From contig JBCDLX010000018.1 in assembly GCA_038744785.1 (NCBI GenBank), positions 1 through 64,000 on the forward strand: 64,000 nt of DNA. Direction: 5' to 3'. Positions 61,033-64,000 of this stretch are shown here, piece after piece. The stretch comes from Ovoidimarina sp038744785. Its GTDB lineage: Bacteria > Pseudomonadota > Alphaproteobacteria > Rhodobacterales > Rhodobacteraceae. Numbering within the stretch: position 1 is the stretch's first letter; each line of letters starts with the position of its first letter. The translations under genes were made by a program, and so were the position numbers. Under the pieces are notes generated by a model. That model did not search any database and was not told the DNA's origin. It was given only the letters and a program-made list of their open reading frames with translations.

Positions 61033-63603
61033 ATGCCCGTCGTTGTCGTCGAATCCCCGGCTAAGGCCAAGACAATCAACAAATATCTGGGCGACAACTA
61101 TACCGTACTGGCGTCCTATGGGCATGTGCGCGACTTGCCGCCGAAGGATGGGTCTGTCGATCCGGAAAATGGATTCGACATGAAATGGGAGATCGCAAGC
61201 GACTCAAAAAAGCACGTCAAAGCCATCGCCGATGCGTTGAAGGACGATGACTCCTTGATACTGGCGACGGACCCGGATCGTGAAGGAGAAGCAATTTCTT
61301 GGCATCTGGAAGAGGCGCTGCGCAAGCGCAAAGCTCTAAAGAAAGACACACCGGTCAGCCGGGTTGTGTTCAACGCCATCACCAAGTCGGCGGTGACGCA
61401 AGCGATGCAGAACCCGCGCGATGTCGACATGGAACTGGTCGAAGCGTACCTGGCGCGGCGCGCGCTGGACTATCTGGTGGGCTTCAACCTGTCCCCTGTC
61501 CTCTGGCGGAAGCTGCCCGGCGCGAAATCGGCCGGTCGCGTGCAATCGGTTTGCCTGCGGCTGATCGTCGAGCGCGAGATGGAGATCGAAGCGTTTCGTG
61601 CGCGCGAATACTGGTCGGTTGACGCCAAGCTCGCCACGCCGCGCGGTCAGACCTATGATGCGCGGCTCACGGTTCTCGGGGGGCAAAAGCTCGACCGATA
61701 CGATATCGAAAACGAAACGGCGGCGGAATTGGCGGTTCAAGCCGTAACCTCGCGCGATCTGACCGTGAAATCGGTCGAGGCCAAGCCCGGGGCACGAAAC
61801 CCGTCGGCGCCTTTCATGACATCGACGCTTCAGCAGGAAGCTAGCCGCAAGTTCGGGTTTGGCGCGCGCCAAACGATGCAATGCGCCCAGCGGCTCTACG
61901 AAGCCGGGCACATCACATATATGCGAACGGACGGAATCGACATGGCGCCCGAGGCGGTTACAGCCGCGCGGGACGCGATCAAGGCCCGCTATGGGGCCGA
62001 CTACGTGCCGGCCAGTCCCCGGATGTACAAGAACAAGGCCAAGAATGCGCAAGAGGCGCATGAGTGCATTCGCCCGACGGACATGACGCGCGACGCCGGC
62101 GCCCTGAAGCTGACGGATGATGACCAAAGAAAACTCTACGATCTGATCTGGAAACGTACGCTCGCTTCGCAGATGGCCGGGGCGCGGCTCGAGCGCACCA
62201 CTGTCGATATTGCCAGCGCCGACGGGCAGGTCGAACTGCGCGCCACGGGCCAGGTAATCCTATTTGACGGCTTTATGCGGGTCTATACCGAAGGCCGCGA
62301 CGACATCGACACCGCAGGCGAAGTGCTTGACGAAGATGACAAACGCCTGCCGCAGATCATGCAGGGCGAAACTGCCAACAAACAGGACTTGACGCCCACG
62401 CAGCATTTCACGCAGCCGCCGCCGCGTTACACCGAGGCTACGCTTGTAAAGCGGATGGAAGAACTTGGGATCGGGCGTCCGTCGACCTATGCCTCGATTG
62501 TTACCACAATCCAGGACCGCGACTATGTGCGCAAGGAAAAGAACCGGCTGATCCCCGAGGACAAGGGGCGTCTGGTGACGGCGTTTCTGGTCAACTACTT
62601 CCGGAAATATGTGGGCTACGAGTTCACCGCGAACCTCGAGGAAGAGCTTGACGATATCACCGCAGGTGAGCGGGACTGGCAGGACGTCCTGGGCCGGTTC
62701 TGGCGTGATTTCACGGCGGCGATCGCCGAGACATCAGAGCTTCGGATCACCGAGGTTCTTGAGAAGATCAACGAAGTCCTAGAGCCGCATCTCTTTCCGC
62801 CGACCACTGACGGGACCGACCCGCGCGCTTGTCCCAACTGCGGGGTCGGGCGTTTGTCAATGCGCACAGCGCGCTCGGGTGGCGCGTTCATCGGGTGCTC
62901 GAATTACCCGGAATGCCGCTATACACGCCCGTTCGGCCCGCCGGGCATGGAAGACACGTCAGCCTCAGCAATCCCACCCGAGGGTAAGCTCTTGGGCGCA
63001 GATGCGAACGACAAAATTTTCGCGTTCAACGGTCGCTTCGGCCCCTATGTGCAAAGGGGTGAGGTGACCGAGGACAATAAAAAGCCGCCGCGCCAGTCGA
63101 TCCCTAAGGAATGGTCCCCTGCCGAGGTCGATCTTCCGCAGGCGCTTCGGCTTCTAAGTCTTCCTAGGCTGGTCGGCGATCACCCGGAAGACGGCGTTCC
63201 GGTCTGGGCCAATATTGGCCGCTTTGGACCCTACCTCAAACACGCAGAGAGCATCTCGCACAAGGGTGGCCTGAACGCCAATCTTGATGAAATCGAAGAG
63301 GTCTTCAGTGTGGGGATGAACCGAGCAGTAGAGGTTCTGGCACAGAAGGCTGCAACACGCGGCAGGGGGCGTAGTGCCGCCAAGCCACCGTTGAAGGAAC
63401 TTGGTGAACACCCTGATGAAGGTGGCGCGGTCAGCGTGATGGACGGCAAATACGGCCCTTACATTAAGTGGGCCAAGGTCAACGCCACGCTGCCAAAGGG
63501 CACCGAACCGGACGATGTCAACATGGACATGGCCGTCGCATTGATCGCTGAGAAGGCATCAAAGGGCAAAGGCAAGCGTCCAACCCGCCGCAAAAAAGCC
63601 TAG
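61033..63603 (+). CDS. topA: DNA topoisomerase I
   Basis: This 856-residue type IA topoisomerase relaxes negative supercoils. The Toprim domain has VVVESPAKAKTINKYLG and ATDPDREGEAISWHL. The active-site Tyr lies in GHITYMRTDGIDM (about 300). One zinc-ribbon module is ACPNCGVGRLSMRT...FIGCSNYPECRYT (about 598-630). The C-terminus has three repeats of the F/YGPYxx type (GRFGPYVQRG, GRFGPYLKHA, GKYGPYIKWA) and a Lys/Arg-rich end. Length and layout match alphaproteobacterial TopA. It follows dprA after a 259-base gap in which I find no gene. Confidence 0.97.
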   Translation: MPVVVVESPAKAKTINKYLGDNYTVLASYGHVRDLPPKDGSVDPENGFDMKWEIASDSKKHVKAIADALKDDDSLILATDPDREGEAISWHLEEALRKRKALKKDTPVSRVVFNAITKSAVTQAMQNPRDVDMELVEAYLARRALDYLVGFNLSPVLWRKLPGAKSAGRVQSVCLRLIVEREMEIEAFRAREYWSVDAKLATPRGQTYDARLTVLGGQKLDRYDIENETAAELAVQAVTSRDLTVKSVEAKPGARNPSAPFMTSTLQQEASRKFGFGARQTMQCAQRLYEAGHITYMRTDGIDMAPEAVTAARDAIKARYGADYVPASPRMYKNKAKNAQEAHECIRPTDMTRDAGALKLTDDDQRKLYDLIWKRTLASQMAGARLERTTVDIASADGQVELRATGQVILFDGFMRVYTEGRDDIDTAGEVLDEDDKRLPQIMQGETANKQDLTPTQHFTQPPPRYTEATLVKRMEELGIGRPSTYASIVTTIQDRDYVRKEKNRLIPEDKGRLVTAFLVNYFRKYVGYEFTANLEEELDDITAGERDWQDVLGRFWRDFTAAIAETSELRITEVLEKINEVLEPHLFPPTTDGTDPRACPNCGVGRLSMRTARSGGAFIGCSNYPECRYTRPFGPPGMEDTSASAIPPEGKLLGADANDKIFAFNGRFGPYVQRGEVTEDNKKPPRQSIPKEWSPAEVDLPQALRLLSLPRLVGDHPEDGVPVWANIGRFGPYLKHAESISHKGGLNANLDEIEEVFSVGMNRAVEVLAQKAATRGRGRSAAKPPLKELGEHPDEGGAVSVMDGKYGPYIKWAKVNATLPKGTEPDDVNMDMAVALIAEKASKGKGKRPTRRKKA

Positions 63604-63640
63604 CGCGACACCTGCGAGACATATGCGTTGATCCACGGCC

Positions 63641-63667
63641 GATCTCGCCCGAGTTTCGGGCAAGATC
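63641..63667 (+). terminator. Hairpin downstream of topA
   Basis: GATCT-C-GCCCGA (63641-63652) pairs with TCGGGC-A-AGATC (63656-63667) with one mismatch and a 3-base loop. No T run follows, so it is at best a weak intrinsic terminator or an RNA-stabilising hairpin. Confidence 0.4.
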
Positions 63668-63780
63668 GACCGGTCTTGCCCAAAACAGGGCTTTGTTCGA
63701 GCGCGAATGGTAACTTTATCGAGAAGAAGAGAGTTCGCCCCGCGCCTGAGGTATGGTCTGCAAAAGCGGAGGTCTGGTCC

Positions 63781-64000
63781 ATGCGAATCGTACTGTCGAT
63801 CATTTTCTTAGTCTGTTTGGCCGGTGTCACAGCGGCGCAGGACCGCCGCCCGAGCCATTGCATTGCGGTTGCCGATGCTGCGCCAGGGATCGAATACCTG
63901 CACCAGGCAAGCTTTCGCGATCCGGTCCCGGAGTTTTCAGTCCGGATCAGCTATCTCAACCATGCGATGTTCCTTCTTCAGACGCGCGGCGGGCTATCGG
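63781..64000 (+). CDS. Secreted metallo-beta-lactamase-fold protein, N-terminal fragment
   Basis: Only the first 73 residues are in the window. GGAGG lies eight bases before the ATG. The N-terminus is a signal peptide (LSIIFLVCLAGVTAAQ). The later segment FSVRISYLNHAMFLLQTRGGLS matches the first strands of UlaG-like metallo-beta-lactamase-fold hydrolases. The metal-binding motif would lie beyond the right edge, so activity cannot be judged. Confidence 0.6.
   Translation, partial: MRIVLSIIFLVCLAGVTAAQDRRPSHCIAVADAAPGIEYLHQASFRDPVPEFSVRISYLNHAMFLLQTRGGLS

Noticed and set aside
63208..63222. Another GCCAATATTGGCC inside topA
   Set aside because: Coding sequence; likely coincidental match to the palindrome upstream of tadZ.
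1..64000. CRISPR arrays, tRNA/rRNA genes, insertion sequences, prophage
   Set aside because: No spaced short repeats, no tRNA-like or rRNA sequence, no transposase or integrase frame were seen on either strand.

Overview
The window comes from a G+C-rich alphaproteobacterium, almost certainly of the order Rhodobacterales (Roseobacter/Paracoccus relatives). The evidence is the gene order ctaC-ctaB-small ORF-ctaG-ctaE-SURF1-thrC-M16 peptidase, the tolQRAB-pal-cpoB-tilS-ftsH run, the Tad pilus locus, and a CtrA-type TTAA-N7-TTAA box in front of dprA. It is chromosomal and densely packed. Many genes overlap by 1 to 4 bases, and several appear to start with TTG or GTG.

Layout. 1-8761 (minus): a type I secretion operon of TolC-like channel, LapB-type ABC exporter and HlyD adaptor, followed by the start of a very large secreted repeat protein with a FecR/retention-like N-terminus. 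8762-11442: a small accessory patch with a long gene-free segment, a short orphan ORF with a Cys/His motif, and a dCache-HAMP sensor without an output domain. 11719-20481 (plus): ybgC, tolQ, tolR, tolA, tolB, pal, cpoB, tilS and ftsH, closed by a clear terminator. 20629-24540 (plus): a MOSC protein, fhs, a small secreted protein and folD (one-carbon metabolism). 24609-28239 (minus): a hotdog thioesterase, PdeM and an Lhr-type helicase. 28359-42024: a Tad pilus region containing an AAA ATPase, prepilin peptidase, two TPR lipoproteins, TadC, TadB, TadA, TadZ, a small lipoprotein, the RcpA/CpaC secretin, CpaB/RcpC and two Flp-like pilins. A polytopic membrane protein is inserted on the opposite strand. 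42426-43301: a lytic transglycosylase. 43312-46341 (minus): an SDR/FAD-oxidoreductase pair like DprE2/DprE1 plus a flippase-like membrane protein. 46400-50960 (minus): acetyltransferases, succinyl-CoA:3-ketoacid CoA-transferase, an orphan amino-acid-type binding protein and a frameshifted membrane protein gene. 50957-57863 (minus): M16 peptidase, thrC, SURF1 and the aa3 oxidase genes. 58037-64000 (plus): tldD, dprA, topA and the start of a metallo-beta-lactamase-fold protein.

How it fits together. Three envelope machines are encoded side by side: a dedicated adhesin exporter, the Tol-Pal constriction and outer-membrane stability system, and most of a Tad fimbrial machine. The TadE/F/G minor pilins are not in the window. 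The rest is core metabolism, respiration and DNA processing.

Most notable observations: the CtrA box plus inverted repeat before dprA; a probable single-base frameshift in the membrane protein at 49110-50281; the Asp-Trp variant of the Flp pilin motif in both pilins; nested TTGGC/GCCAA repeats upstream of tadZ; terminator-like hairpins dividing the Tad locus; the DprE1/DprE2-like cluster; and the FecR-like adhesin with its exporter. I do not see a clear undescribed defence or mobile system.
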